Below are positions 39,263 through 53,451 of a DNA stretch of 64,000 nt, one piece after another. This DNA comes from Chionis minor (lineage: Eukaryota; Chordata; Aves; Charadriiformes; Chionididae): contig VZSF01006826.1 of assembly GCA_013398295.1 (NCBI GenBank), positions 458,575 to 522,574 of the forward strand. The letters run 5' to 3'. Under the pieces are notes generated by a model that had not been told where the DNA came from, did not search any database, and was given only the letters and a program-made list of their open reading frames with translations. Within the stretch, counting starts at the first letter, position 1. Each line of letters opens with the position of its first letter. The position numbers were made by a program, and so were the translations under genes.

Positions 39263-42200
39263 ACAGCACCTGGAAGAGGAAGCAGAGCAACGAGAGGTGA
39301 GTGAAGGGACAGAGCAAGCCAGCGCCATTCCACCTGGAGGCAACGGAGGAGGACAGAAGGCAAAACTGGAAAACTGTTGGCTCTTTCTTTAGTAACTGTG
39401 AGTTGTATTCAAAGCATCTACTACAGTGCCTGCGCTTGAGAGGACAAACAGCTCAAACTGTCACCTCTGGCTGCCACAACTGGGCTCTGTGTGTCACCAA
39501 GACAAGTCCATCCTGGCCACGTATGCGACACCATTAGTCAGCGACAATGTATACTCGTGTCCAACCAAATAAATCCTACTTTTCATTTGCTCACCACAGC
39601 TGCCTCCCCCCTGGGTAAAGAGAAAACATTTTGCTGCACGGGAAAGCAGATCCACAGCTCCTCCCTGCCCGCGGCTCACCCTCGACCCTTCTTTTTGCAG
39701 CATTACCCCAAGCCAAGTTCAGGAGGTGGTTAATATGTGGTCTTGTGTGCTGCTCTCCACATCCAGATGGGCACTGCAGAAAACAAACAGGATTAGCCCC
39801 TCGGTTGTAGATATCAGAGCTACAGGGATTAGGGCTGGCAGCATTTCTGGTGAGCTACGGCAAAGTAAGGCACACGCCGGATCCTCGGCTGGGGCAAACC
39901 AGCGTATTGACCGCGGTGCAACTGCACGAATTCGCCGTGAAGCTGGGTCTCACGGCCGCGGAGAGACCTCACTCCTGCCTCCTCCTTGCGGTGGTTAGCC
40001 GGGCTCGCCTGCGGAGCTGGGCAGGGCGTCAGGTGTGCCGCGGGCGATGTGCTGGAGCCGTTTTCCCCAGGGAACCGAGGAAAGCAGCGAACAGCAGGGC
40101 CGCATCCAGAGAACTCAGCGAACCGACAAAGCGGGCTTCAAAGGATTCTAAAACACACACCCCAAGCGTCAGCCCAGCCAACCTCGCTAGCCAGCGGTCT
40201 GGAAAGGGTGAGCCAGGAGATGGAGCTCCCCATGGCGACACCTCTGCACGAGGGGAGGGCAGGAGACGCCGCCGGCAGCTCGCCATCAGCCCTCAGCTTG
40301 GGAAATAAGGAGTCAACAGGAGGCAGCGGGCAGACCTGCGTCGCCTGCTTCATTACCTCCCTGCTGACCTTCAGCGCTGCCACCAGCCTGCCGAGAGCTT
40401 TCTGCCTGCTAAGTGAAATCCGAGCTTATTAGCTGCCCGGATTTAGACATAAAGAGGCTCCTCAAAAACCTCTACAGATAGAGGCTTCTTCCAAAGCGGC
40501 TCAGAGTGCAGATCGCTCCCTTAATGACGGGCAGGGAGAAGGTCCCAGGGTTGCAGCAATGGTCTCCGGGAAACAGGTTAACAAACGTGGTGGTTTAATC
40601 TCCATCTGGGCAGAAACGCTGGCCTAGAGAAAAGCTACTCACAGGAATGCCAGGTTTGGGTCCAGAGCAGAGCTGGGCGACACCTCACAGCTTGGTATGA
40701 GATAGAGACTCCCCCTTCTCCTGCTCTCCCTTGTTAGCCATTGTTTGATGACCACCATCTCCTCCAGTGCCAGTCAACTGGAGCTGACTGAGGGAACCGC
40801 AGCACCAAAATCATGGAAGCCCATAGCTCTCATGCTGCACCAGGCATGGTGACCATGACTATGCTGTATGCCAAAAAAACCATCTGAGATGTTGGCAGGT
40901 AGCTTAGGAGAGTAGTCTCAGCTCTTCCAGTAGCATGGAGATGGGACAGACACTTCCAGAAGGCTTTCCACAGACCTACCTCACACACTGCCCTTAGAGA
41001 GGACAAATTTTAGCTGGGTAGTATTTGCTGAGATGAAGCCTGAAGTCTCCAGAAGGCATTAGATGATCCAAGCTGGCCAGTTTTGAAATAAAACACTGAA
41101 AGGTGAGAAGCAGATCATCCATCCCCAGGGCTTCGTACCCAGCGTTAAAGCAGGATAGTTGCTACTCTTCCCTTAGATTTTTCAATTCAGTCTCACTCCA
41201 AGCTCTTCCCATGGAATAAAATAAAATTAAAAAAAAATATCAAACCAGCCTTTGACTTATTTAAAAACCAGCCATCAAGTTTCCCTAGTGGCTGTATGTG
41301 AGCCAGGTCTACTTTGAGTGTAAAAAAGCTCTTTGACTGCAGCTGAGCAATACCTGCATTTCTGAGTGTGTGATATTAAACCGTCTTGGAAATCCAACAC
41401 ACCACTACTCCCCCCTCACGCTTCGCCCAAGGTGTATCATACACTTGGGCACCTTGTACTGCACAAACACCATCCCAGAAGCTCAAGACGCTCTCTGTGG
41501 CTCAGGACTTGGTAGATAAACATATGGTCCTGGTCAAATGCAAGAATATTTTCCTCCTCTTGCTCATTTTGCCTCACCTTTTCCTTCCCACTGCCTCCAA
41601 AGAGCATTCATACTGCTCTGCTCAGTAGAAATCCTATGTAGATCCGGGGCTGAGGCTGCACACAGTCACTCACAGGACTCTGCTCTTCTGGTTTGGGAGC
41701 AGAAAATATCCTCGTTTTACATCTGGTGCAACGATGACACGAAGAAATAGTAAGTGGAGCCCAGATTGAAGCAGGCTTAGAGGTTAGAGCAGGGAGAGTC
41801 AGATTCATCATGTCATAAATATTAAATTACCTCCTTAATCGCTTTGATACCAATTAGCTGGGCTACTCACACACTCTCCGGTGTTTTGCGGTTATACTGT
41901 ACGAACCGAGTGGTGAACTTGTGCTCTTTCCTGGGAAAGCTACACACAGCCTACAGAGACGGCAGGGGCAAGTCACGGAGAGAGCAAAGTGGCCTCTGCT
42001 GAGAAGCGAGGACTCCGCACAGCCCAGGTACCTCCGTTCCACCGGATCCTCTCTCATTCACACCTCTGGTTGATCAGATCTGGTTTCCAGATTCCTGGCA
42101 GCGGGAAAGCTGGTTTTGCTCAGAGCCTACGCCGCGTCGTGCAGCCTTGTCCCGCAGCCCTGCCCTGCGCTGCTACAAACAGCTCTTTAAAGAACTTCTT

Positions 42201-42377
42201 GATTTTTAAGTGGGTTTCCACTAAAAGCCATTCAAGTCCCTCGAAGATTAGGAAAGGTTTTAACAGATGTCGAAACCAAAGCAAGCCAAAAATCAGCGTC
42301 GCTACTAGCCGCAGAATTGCCCGGTATCTCTCCAGACCCTTCGGCTTGGTTGAGCTCATGCTGTCAAACACTGCACC

Positions 42378-42436
42378 CGAGAGGCTCAGGCACCCTTCCC
42401 GACCCCGGCGAGAGGCTCAAGCACCCTTCCCGACCC
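42378..42436. repeat. 31-bp tandem duplication
   Basis: CGAGAGGCTCAGGCACCCTT at 42378 recurs 31 bases later as CGAGAGGCTCAAGCACCCTT, each followed by CCCGACCC. Two copies with one visible substitution. No gene is associated. Confidence 0.8.
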
Positions 42437-44919
42437 GCCGGCTGCGGCACTGCTCCCAGAGCCACCAGCTGGGTTAGCATCATGCTGGCTTGCAGCCATC
42501 TGTGCTGCCCTTCCTCCTCCTCCGGGCACAGGGTACCCTTAGGAGCACAGCCTCTCCCATGACAGTACTCAACCCTCTTCTGTACGTTGTTAGCAGCCTC
42601 CCTGCCTCGGGTATCGTCCCCTCTTTCCTCTTGCTCTCCCTCCCCCTTCCAGTCCCGGGCTTTCAAGGGCAGGAGCAGGTGCTCATCTTAAAGTACCTCC
42701 ACATCCCACAGACTGAAAAGAAAGGCACCTTCCTCAATTTCAAAAACTAAACCTGCACATACAGGCATGAAGCATTTCCCCCTCCACCTCCAGCCCTTTG
42801 TCTCCTCCTCTTCCCTCATTCCATCACACAAAGTTCTTCTCTAATGGCCTGTTTCTCCACCTTTGCTTTTTTCTGTATAGCTCTCACATCTATTTATTCC
42901 TCCCTTCTCTCTCCTCCTCAGCTGCTGTCTGCCTGTCTACCCATCCCTCCCCCTTCCAGCTCCCTCCCTGCCTCCCACACAGGCAGCAGCACTTGGGAAT
43001 AAGGTTTTTTGAGAAAGAGACTCCATTCCCCCGTCTCCCCCCACCGTGGTATCTCTCTCTTTAACAATCTGCACCTTTCCAGGGAGGTTTTACTCGCCAG
43101 CTCCTTCCCAGGCTGGGAAGGGGGAAGAAGAGACCACGAAACCAATGATGAAGGAGAAAAGGGAAAAGAAAAGCCCTCCAAATTCCTGCTGCTGCAGGAA
43201 GCGGCACGCAAACACCGCAGCCCTCCCGGGACGCTGCTGGTTGTTGCAGCGCTCAAGGTCAGCGTAGTTGGACTCACCAGTGCAACGAGCTGGCCCCGGC
43301 CACAGCAACAGGGCGATGTAAGAACAGCTTTCCCTGGCTCCCTGAAGGGCACCTTGTCTGGCTTACACTCCCCCCCGCCCCAGCAAATTAGCAAATACAT
43401 CTATTCATCTGTCTCCGGCGTGCGCAGATGAAAGCTGCATCAATCCTGCAGTGAATGGAGCGGATGAGTCACTGCGAGCTTTACCGTAACAGATCACCAT
43501 TAGGAGATCTCCTTCCCCCCCCACCCCAGCAGAAACCAGCCCCAGCCTTCTCATCTTCCCCTCGCTGCTCCAAGTTGGAAGGAAAAGCCGGCAACTTTGC
43601 CAGACCACGCAGTTGTGTGGGGTGCTGGGGGGCAAGAGCTGCGCCCCCCAGATGTGCAGAGGGTCACAGGGGTGCCGGGCAGGGGGTCCGTACCTAGTGG
43701 GTTTCCCCCTCACCACAAAAAGCCAGCCATTTCCATCGGGTCATCAACTGCTGCACCGAGGGACCGTCAGCGGGAAAGAGCGCAACCACCACGGCGGGGT
43801 TATGGATCTGCTTTTACGCTCGCAAGAGTCCAGCCACAAACTCCACGTGTCCTCCTGTTGAGAGCAGCTTCAGGAGGAGTTACCCACCACGTCTGACACA
43901 AGCAACTCTGAGCAAAAAGAGCCCAAAATGGCAGAGAAGACCTTATATATCCACAAGTCTTCTTCCTTAACCCCGACTTAATCTCCCCTTTGCTTCGTTG
44001 TCAATCCCACCGGTCTGAAGAAGAAAAGGCATGAAGTTTCACCTTGTGGGAGCAAAGAGGAGAGTTATAAGTACCAAAACTTCACTCTCTTCAGTAGCTG
44101 TTGGCTCTTGGGCAAAGAATTAAATGGGTCCCTATGAGCAGGCAAGCATTAACGCTTCTTCCAGCCTCATCTCCACTCCCAGCTCCCAAACCCCTTCGCT
44201 GAAGCAGCCGAATTGTGGCAAAGACCATCCCACAACCCCACGTCGCTTGAGCCACGCGTGGTAGGAGCCTGCTTAACTCCGGGGCTGGGGACAGAGGTCA
44301 TCTGCACCCACACCTGCTCCACATTCCCTTTGGGAAGTCAGGAAGAGGTGAGAGCACTCAGCAGGGCTGGACCAGACCCCTCCTTCCTGAAGCTAAGGGA
44401 GGACTTTGAACCTGAGGACACAACACGCACCGCAGTCCCCATCACGTTCTGCAGTCACCAGCACAGCGAGACGTTCTCAGTGCCATGGAGCATCCTGGTT
44501 TGAGCGACACAGGATGAATGTCTCTTCCAACGCTTGGGAAAACTGCCCTTTTAGAAGACTCTAGTGCCTGGATTGGTGAAAATATTCACTTTACAGCCAG
44601 CCATGGTGTGGGGGTTTCAAGGTCTCGGTGTTTTCCAGCTCACCAGGTGCTGGGACGAAGAGCGAGACCCAGGCACTTGCCCCAAGCTGCCAACAGGGTT
44701 ATTTCATACCATGAACGGCACATTCCATAGAAATTAGACAGTTTGGTGAGGAGTTCTCTCTCTCCCATGATGGCAGCGATCCTGAGAACTTCTTTCCCTG
44801 GTGCCAGAGCCCTGAGCCCTTCCCTTCCTCCCAAAGCCGCAGCGTTCCCAGTGTCCCACATTGGCTGTCACTGCTGGGAGCGCATGGCTTCCTACGGGTA
44901 GAATGGGCTGAGTACAATT

Positions 44920-45136
44920 CTTGTGTATTCTATGTTGATATTGGGATCACTATTGGTTCTTTAGTGTTAATTATCTGGTCTTATCTTATTAAATCTGTTT
45001 ATATTTCAACCCTCATGCCTCCCTGTTACCCCCCCCTCCGCCCCAATTCCCCTTCCCAGGTGGGGAGGGGGTCATCAGGTGAGAGAATAACTGTCTGAAC
45101 AACAATAAGTTGTTGTGGGTTCCTCAAACCATAACA
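44920..45136 (+). mobile_element. Probable degraded ERV long terminal repeat, 3' portion
   Basis: The stretch shows TCTTATTAAATCTGTTTATA followed by TTTCAACCCTCATG, then a C-rich and G-rich hairpin-like section (CCCAATTCCCCTTCCCAGGT, GGGGAGGGGG), and it ends CTCAAACCATAACA. This resembles the R-U5 part of avian endogenous retroviral LTRs, which often have a poly(A) motif, a CTCAACCC-like stretch and a terminal AAACCATGACA. The left border is unclear; TGTCACTG near 44867 is a possible start. There are no internal retroviral genes, so at most it is a solo, decayed LTR. Confidence 0.4.
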
Positions 45137-47112
45137 CGGAGGAAGAACGTACACTGAATACCAACTAATTCCAGGTCCCTTTGGCAGGCCCTGCGCGTCT
45201 CAGCTGGCATCCTTGCGTTTGCTCATTTAAGACCAAAGTGGCTTTCTAAGGGGCAGAAAACAGCCGCCTTCTCAGGCAGCTTCCCTTCGGCCAGGACAAT
45301 TTGCACCTGCCAAAACTGGCTCACAGCATTGAATTACCCTCACCGATTCAGGCGCCGGCACCAGCTGGTAGGTGAAGAGCAGGTAATTTTAGACTGAAGT
45401 CTGCAGATTTTGTTCCTGTGGCAGTCTGGGCACATAAACAGGAAAATTAGCATTTGGCCACTTCAAAGCGGCACCTGAAAATACACAACTTCCTGAAAAA
45501 GGGAAAAAGGAAAAGAAACCCACACACCACAAACCAAGAACAGAACAGTGTTCTGACTACAAAAGGTAAGGCAGTTATGGGCTGAAGTGACTGGGATCAG
45601 GCTGTTAGAAACTGGGGGTGTTACTGGGGGGATTAAGGGCTGCCACAGGCTTCCTACATGACCTTCGAGTGTCACAAACTTCTTCAGCGCCTCCTGAAAA
45701 ATCTGATCTACGCAATGCGGGGGGCTGAACTTACCACTGCGAGACCCTCAGATGGGAGACAGCATGGTCAGACCATCGCCCCCAAGCTCGGGGCCGAAGC
45801 AGTCAGAGGAAACCCAGCTGGAGCACGTGGCCAAGGCCAGTTGACCATGTGCTGAGGAAAGCACCAAGCAGAAGGTGGCCTGTTCCAACACGTCAAGGCT
45901 TCTCCAAAGAGGTCCGAGGTTACCAGCCACAGGGCAATGCTGGTTCATTGCCACTTGTCATTTTACAGCAAAAAAAAGACATAGCCTGCAGTCAAGCACA
46001 TTGCCCTGGACAGGGTATTATTTCAGAGAGCCACAGGCGTAAGGTTTGGGGTGTCCCTCCCAAGATCCTGAGGCTTAAAACCACCCTCCCCTCCCTTTCT
46101 TCTCCCAAAGACTCACAAATCTCCCCATGCACCAAAGTGGCTCAGAAGAGAGTTAGGAGGAGGGACTGTGAGCACAGGCTGACTGCAGGAGGGAGGTGCA
46201 ATTCCTGGCTAGCTCAACCGAACATCATGTAAGAAACCATCAAAACCCAGCTTTAAAAAAAAAAAGTTAAAGAAAATCAGCATTTATCCCTCCAAGGCTG
46301 CTAGCTGAAGGCAGAGCTGGAATCACACTTCTGAGTTGGTTTAGGATAGAAATTAGAATCAACTTGCTGACTCGCAGCCAGGCTAGCCCTACCTTTCCCC
46401 CATGGGATTCACCTTAAGCTCACTGGCTCAAACACAGCCACTGTCCTTCGAGGACATCTGCCCGTCAGAGTTTGTATCCGCCATCAGGGCATCCCACCAC
46501 TTCTGGAAACCCGAGGAGAATTGTCAGTCATGTCTCTTCATTTATGCAGCTCCGCTTCATTTTATTATCTGTTCAGTATCTTATGTCTCTGCCTTCCTCA
46601 AATTTGGCCACAGAAGCCCAGTTTCACCAATGCGTGCTCCTGAGATGCGCTCTTCCATTCCTCCAGTTGCTCCGGCAGCCCTGCCCCTGGATGGACACCT
46701 CAAGTGCCTGGCCACGCTCACAACTAACAGTTTAGGCTGAACATCCCCCTGTTCCTTCTGGAGATACCTTGCCCGAGACATCCTAGGATCCCATTCACCT
46801 CTTCCACCATAACAGCTCATCCCCAGCCTGCGACCAAGCCAGCCGGCCGGTGCGGCATGGGGAGAGAGTCAACAGTGACTGATCCATGGGCAGCTGAGCT
46901 CCTGCAGCAGCTGTGCTTGGTGCTTAACGAGGAGGCCTCGTTCTCCACCTTGCTCATGAACTTGTGCACACAACAGGCAGATCTTTGCTCTCCATAAAGC
47001 AACACCAGAGGCGGCACCACCAGAGGTGGCCGAGCTGCTTCTCGGGCACGCTGGAGGGACATCCTTCCCCCGTGCTCTGCCCAGCCCCCGGGCGATGGCC
47101 AACGGTGTCATT

Positions 47113-47200
47113 AGAATCATAGGATCGCCCAGGTTGGAAGAGACCTTTAAGATCATCAAGTCCAACCATTGACCCAATGCTGCCAAGCCCACCACTAGAA
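47113..47200 (-). mobile_element. CR1 LINE fragment
   Basis: AGAATCATAGGATCGCCCAG, GTTGGAAGAGACCTTTAAGA and TCATCAAGTCCAACCATTGA, then CCCAATGCTGCCAAGCCCAC, are the reverse complement of a CR1 3' end. It is under 100 bp and inactive. Confidence 0.9.
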
Positions 47201-50200
47201 TATGGCTGGTCAGGCTCTTCATGCTGGGTCCCTGAGTGCACAGAGGGCTTGTGTGTGGCACTAGCGAAAAGAGATCAATGATAGGCAAGGCCTAATTATT
47301 TTCCCCCACGGAAAGGGGGAGCTCCTGGTGGATCCAAGGGGGTCACGCTTGGGCTCTCGACCTTCTCGTCTAACCCCTGAAGTAACGCTTGAAGCTTGGA
47401 GGACCAGGCACTGGCCTTTGGCAAGTGTCCTCAGGGGTCTGGGCCCCTCACCCTGTGACCCAGCAAGGCTGGAAGGATTGTGGTTCGCTCCCCTACCCCA
47501 TCCCAGAAGCTTTCTGCAACCAAGCAGCATCTTTTTTTCCCCAATGCTTCAACTCCCTGTTTCCAAAAGGGACAAAACAGCGCTCCTCCCCCTTTCCGAG
47601 CTGCTGGGGGAATAAACACGTTAAAGGCAGCGAGATGCCAGGCAAGCACCTGAGATAAGCGACAGCAGCGTGTTGTGACTAAGCCTTTTCCCCATCTCCA
47701 AGAAGCGCTGTGAAGACAGATGAGGTAATGCAGTACCTCTCCGTATTACCATAAATATTAAAACAGCTTTACATAAGGAGCTCGTGTTTGCTCAGCTGCA
47801 GTGGGCAGCTCCCCGAGGAAGATTTTTACCTCCCTTGCAGTTTATTTTGGCCGTCCGCTCCTGACGCAAGGCACAGCGAGTGCAACGCAATGCAAGCACG
47901 GCGACAGCGGCGGCCGCTCGTCCTGGGCTCAGCGCCCCGGCATCAGGGAGGGCGTTCCGCTCGCCAGCCTTCCCGAAGCCAAACCTCGGAGACAGCGGCA
48001 CCACGTTACAGCAAACGCCGCCGACCCACTTCGCTCTGATGAGATATTTATGAATCCTCTTCCCCAATCTGTTGTTTTCTCCTCCCCGCATCCCTCCCTT
48101 CCCTCCTCCTCCAGCCCCGGATTAAACATTTCCCTCCCAAACAAGCCCTTTGGATCTTGACCCGGAGCGTGCCAGATGCCGGAGGGGTCTTCAGCGGTGG
48201 CAGCCTCAGCTCGCTGCCACGGGGGGGGGATTTGCCAGCAAAGCCTCCGCTCCCTGCCTGCGCCAGCACCGAGCCCCAGTGCTCTCCTCACCTGCCCACC
48301 CGGGGCTGCCAGTGGCCAAAACCACTGGAAACGGCCACCATCACCCATGGCAGCCCCCAGAGCGTGGGAGCCAGCCTTGCAGGACCCTCCCCTCGCTCCC
48401 CGCACCACTGAGATGTGCCACCTCTCTTCTAGCCCGGGGGACATCAGTGTTCCGAGGTTGGGTCACACCTGGCACCAAGGCAGTGCGCAGGAATGGGACG
48501 GGCTCCCGTAGCCCGGCAAAACCGGCTTTGCCTTGCAAGTGCAAAGGGAATGCCGCAGGATGCAGGCCCTGGGCACCTGCCCCACCGGGCCACCAGCTGC
48601 ACGGAGACGGGGCAAAGTCCTCCCTTGCAACGTAAGTGACAGTGTCCTCTCCAGAGGCATCCCGGCCATGGGTGACACAGCATTTCAGAGCCCCGCAGCC
48701 AGCCCTGCTACACTCCCCACCAGCAGGAGCCCAGAAAAAGGCTAAACAGCCTTCTTCTACACCGTAACCCCTGCAGGAGATGACATCCGAGCCAAGTGCC
48801 ACATCTGCAAGCCACACTTGTCCTGACCTCAAAGGTCTGGCTGGGACAGACGCGGCAGACATTTTATTCTCGGAGAGACAGAGGCGACATTGCAGAGACA
48901 CACACCATACTCCTGCCAGGGGCTTTACTTTTGTTCTTTTTTTTTTTTCTTCTTCTTTTAAGCCCAAAACACAGCTCTAACCTGCACAGTTCAGGCACTC
49001 CACCTGTACACAGCCATGTACACCGCAAAAAACATACTCCACACTTTCCTTCTCTTATCTTCTCTCTCCCTGTGTGAAAATAAAGGGGTCAGAGCCATGA
49101 GAAATGGGAAGACTCTGCCCTTAAACCCGCAGCAGGGAGGGAAGGACGGCTCGCTGCCACTCCATCCTGCCCTTCGGCAGACCCACAGCCAGCTCCTGTC
49201 GCACGTTTCCCACTGCACCGTCCCCAAAAGCTCCTTCCAGGGCACCTCGAGGCACAGCCCCGGCCATTTCTCCACAGCAACACAGCCTGAAAAGCTCTTT
49301 CAGCTCAGTTCAGCTCCCTGCCCATAACTTCATTAAAAAATATACAGGCTGCCACCAAAAAACCCCCGCCCAAGCCTGCTCCTTCCCTCCTCGGTCACTG
49401 TGGCCACCAAACTTGGCGCTGTCGGCCACGGAACCAACAGCACTCCCCTGCTCACGCCTGTCCCGAAGCACAGCAGGAATTGGGAAAGCGTGACAAAAAA
49501 GCCTCGGGAAGGAGAAGATCTTTTTTGTCTCAAACTCTCCAGCAGCGCCAATGACGTGCTCCAACTGCTGTGGGTCAGGGCAGGGACCGAGTGACACCCA
49601 GAGGGGACCCAACCGCTGTCAGCAGAAGTCACCCCAGCAAGGCTGTCACCTGTTCACGTGCCACGAGCCCTCACCACACAGCCGGACCGGCCACGCTCTC
49701 AGCCCCAGTTTACAGCAAAACCGTTTCTGGAATCCGAGAGGCCCTGAAAATCCTTTGCCCAGATGAGGCTGGAAATACCCTTTGGCTGCAAAGCCTGGCC
49801 TCTCCGGGTGAGAACAGCACGGGGTCCCCAAAGGGGGACTGTCATAACTAAAGCCATTTCAGAGCACCTCATCTTGCTGTGCTCTGTCCTGGCTCTGAGC
49901 CACCCCTCACACACAGAACCAAACACTGTTTTTCCACTTGATAGCTGCATTTTTTTGTAGCTTTTATCCTTCAAAAAAAAAAAAAATCACAAGGGGTTGG
50001 CTCTTCGGCCTCTCCCCGCCAGGACTGAGCACCACTCGCCCCAAGACAGAAGTTTAGTGGAACAACAGCTTTTTTCCCAGCCAGGCTGACGTTTTCCTGT
50101 GGCAGCAATTTGGCAGGACACTGGATCGAAGCACTGGACTCCTTTTGCCAGGGAGCGAATGGGGAGACGCAGCAGAAGATGCGCAGCCAGCAAATTGAAC

Positions 50201-53200
50201 CACAAGGGCGGTACCTTGCAGGCAGGGACAGGCACCCACCTGGGTGTACCCCGTGTCCCAGACCACTGTGCCACCCCTGCATCCCACCACGGGCACCTCC
50301 TCACGTCTTGGCTTTTGCCACGCTCAGCATTTTGCTAACGTACTCCTTTTTCTTTGTAATGCTTTTCCAGCTCTCCCAGAGCCAGCAATTCAATGCCAGC
50401 AGCTCTGTGTCATTGGGAACAAGTTGCTGCATGAAGAGGTGGCACGTCCCTTCCTGGGGACAGGCTGGCACCTCCTGTAAGATCAGCAGGGAGCCCCCTG
50501 GAGCCCAAAAGCCCCAGCAGAAGCTGGCCCAGCCGCCTCCTGTTGCAGCCCCGCCACGGAACAGGTAAATATTCCCACTGCAGCTTCGTGGCTCAGCATC
50601 GGTGACACCCTCTCCTCCGTCACCAGGAGGTCTGCATGCACCACTTTCGGCTCCGCTCGGCCCTTCTCCCGGAGAATGAGTCACCTCCCTCCAGCAGGGA
50701 GGGTACTGCCACCCCCAAAATGCTGTTCCCTAAAGTGCTCAGGGCTCCCCAGGGATAAATGATTCCCTGTAACAGCCATCCCGGGAGCCGGGCTGGGGCC
50801 ACGGGGCAAGGCTCAGTTCCCCAGCTGCCGTGCCGTCCCAGGAAGAACGCTGTGGCAGGGTGAGCAGGGGTCTCACACCCCCTTTCTGCCTCTCAGAGAA
50901 GGCAGAGCCACTCATTCCTTCCCACCAAAGCCCCCCCTCTTCCCACTGAGCCTGCCAGCACTTGGGAAACCGCCTTAGCCAAGGGAGCAGATGCATCCCA
51001 TTTGGGGTGCTGCTCCCCAGGAAGCCAGGAGCTGGCAACCAGATGCAGAAGGGCTGATTTCCTTTGTCACGGATCACCAAAACGCATTGGGCTCCTCAAA
51101 GCCCTGCAGTTCTGTCTCCCGTTTCTTGCGATGCTCAGCATGCCAAGGGGGAAAAACAATTCCTCCTCTAAATGATGCTTTTAAGGCCCTTTTCTGACAG
51201 TCAGCAGGTGCCATGTCTCTCAAATGCAATAGCCACAAGCCAAAAAAGATGGGGGGGGCGGGGGCTATCACTAACACAGTAAAGTAGCCCCAGCCACTGC
51301 AGTAACCAGCAGCAAATTTAACAGCCCTCTTCAGCTTATGGGCATCCCAACCCCATCCCTTCGGAGCGATGCAGAATTGCACCAGCCTCTCACAGCATCA
51401 CACCACCCACTTTGTAGCTCAGCTGCGGCTGGCAAAAACAAAAAAATTAAAAAAGAAATTAGGGAGGCAATTCCGCACGTGCAGAGCCAAGTCCTGATCG
51501 TGACAGCCCACAGACCTGCAGGCGTCAGCCCGAAAACTGTTGCTTTGCAGCTGAAAGGCAAGAAGCCCCTGCGGGCAGCCGAGGGGCCGACTCAGCACCG
51601 GGCAGTGACCTTCCAGGGAGGCTCCTGCCACGCTCCGGGGTAAAGCCCATCGCTCGCCTCGCGTGGGGAGAATTAGAGCGCTCTCCCTCCCAGCGGAAAG
51701 CTGGAAAGGATCCAGGGAAGGATGGCCAGAGCTCCTCCAGCAGACGAATGCCTGCTCAGAGAGCCCTCCCTTCTGCCCCTAGCACCCAACCAAGGATGGG
51801 GAGAGAGTGGCACCAGCCCCGAGTCCTGGCAGCCTCCCAGCCGAGGGGACGGATGCCCAGGGATGAATATCCACATTGTAAGGGAACTATGGATTTTTCT
51901 TCCCCCACCCTGCCACGATATCACAGGTATAGAGGCCGGTGTTGGGCACCGTGGCTGAGAAAGGAAAGATGGAAAGCGCTGAAGGTCAAACCTGTGAAGG
52001 TCAGACTCTTGGAGGGCAGTCCCGAGATGGAGCGGGGAGCTCAATCCGGCATAGTCCATCCTCCCTCTCCTGACAGCATCCTGCTCAAGCCCCACCCAGG
52101 AAAACGGGCTGCAACGGGGAGGGCTTCCTCCTCTTGCCCCAGTGCCGAAGTTTTGCCAGGCTGACCTCAATTCAAGAATAAAAAAAAAAAATCCTCTTCC
52201 TTCCCACCCCAACCCCACCAGAACCTACCAGAGGGTCACAGAGAACCAAGCAGGAGCAGGGACCAAATCAACAGGTCTCTGCAGCGTACGGGGCATGGGT
52301 GCACACAGACACAGGGACATCAGACTGAAAAGCCCTCGACACCCAGCCCGTGCCTGTCATCCCTTGAAACGGGAGCCCAGGGCTGGTGTCCTCCTCCGGT
52401 GCCCCATCTTCTCCCCACAGCTTAAAACAGGCACTATCGCCTCCCTCATCTCCCCCCATTTTGGCCTTTTTGGGGCAGATCTCCCTTTGTGAGCTGCTTT
52501 CCAGCACACGCCGGGGTTGCATCAAGGGGGACGCCTTTGATATCAAACACCCCCCGGCCTAACAGGTCAGCCCCCAGCTCCTTCCTTGGGAAAGGCGACG
52601 GCTAAAGGCCAGGGATTGCCTCCCGCCTGCACGCTGGCGCCAATTAAACACGGTCATTAATCCCATCCCGGCAGAGCGAAGGGCAAACAAACACCGCTGC
52701 CCATGCAGAGGGAACGCAGCTGGGAGCCCGATGGAAACCTTTCCGGGAGGCGTACGGGCTCTCCCGCCGGGGCTGGAAGGTTTCGGCTGGGGATGCTGCT
52801 CCCCCTCCTCCCCCCCAGCAGCCCCGCTTCCGGCACATGGCCGGCTCCGCTTCTCCCTGCTCCGAGCCCCTCTGCCTCCGGAGCGCTCCTGTGGCATCAA
52901 ACCCCTGTCTCCAGCCCAGGGCTGCTGCCTCCCGCTCCCTGGAGCCTGGTGGCAGCAGGATGAGGCCAGCCCAGCTGGGATCATCCCGCAAGGGCAGCGG
53001 AAGAGACGCAGGTACGCGGGGGGCAGCGGGAAGGCAGGAGGCTCCCGCGCACTTGCGTTCGTGGAAACGCCTTCTCCGGCTGCCTGACCTTCAAGGAGGA
53101 GGAGGAGAGGGGAGCTGGGGTGGGAAGGGAGCTGCTTGGAGCTGGCTGTCCTCACTGTGCTCATTGGTTTTGGGTTAAAAAAAAAAAAAGAAAAGAAAAA

Positions 53201-53451
53201 AGCAAAGCACTGCTGCCTGTTAACAGGGAGAAGCGCGCAGGCAGGCGCTCTGGCTCCTCAGCCAGCCAGCATGGCAGCCCCTGGCCTCCATCCCAGGCAG
53301 CTGCGGGGAGGCGAAGGCTCACCTTGAGCAGGTAGATCCGCGTCTCTTATTTGGATACGTCACCCCCAGTGCTGCCCGTCTGTCCACCGCAGACCGGGGA
53401 CCCCCGGCAGCTCTGCCCCCTCGTCCCCCGGCGGGAAGCGGCAGCCCTTAC

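Larger units (their letters stand above)
39270..53451. other. GC-rich, gene-poor stretch upstream of CEND1; possible CEND1 intron
   Basis: No coding exon recognised over about 14 kb. The sequence has pyrimidine-rich tracts (for example 42780-42990), A tracts, one CR1 fragment, a probable LTR end and a small tandem duplication. Minus-strand donor-like sites occur at several places (around 43275 and 48290 as well as 53451), so the CEND1 first exon cannot be fixed. SLC25A22, which adjoins CEND1 in human, is not visible: I see no mitochondrial-carrier signature in any frame. Confidence 0.4.

Noticed and set aside
38662..39300. 212-codon plus-strand frame over CEND1
   Set aside because: It is the complement of the well-supported CEND1 coding exon and its low-complexity composition is explained by that.
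42780..42990. Pyrimidine-rich tract as a possible splicing or regulatory element
   Set aside because: Composition alone; no adjacent exon with supporting frame or conserved motif.
48341..48967. 208-codon minus-strand frame
   Set aside because: No family motif, overlapping alternatives in other frames, and sits in GC-rich gene-poor DNA.
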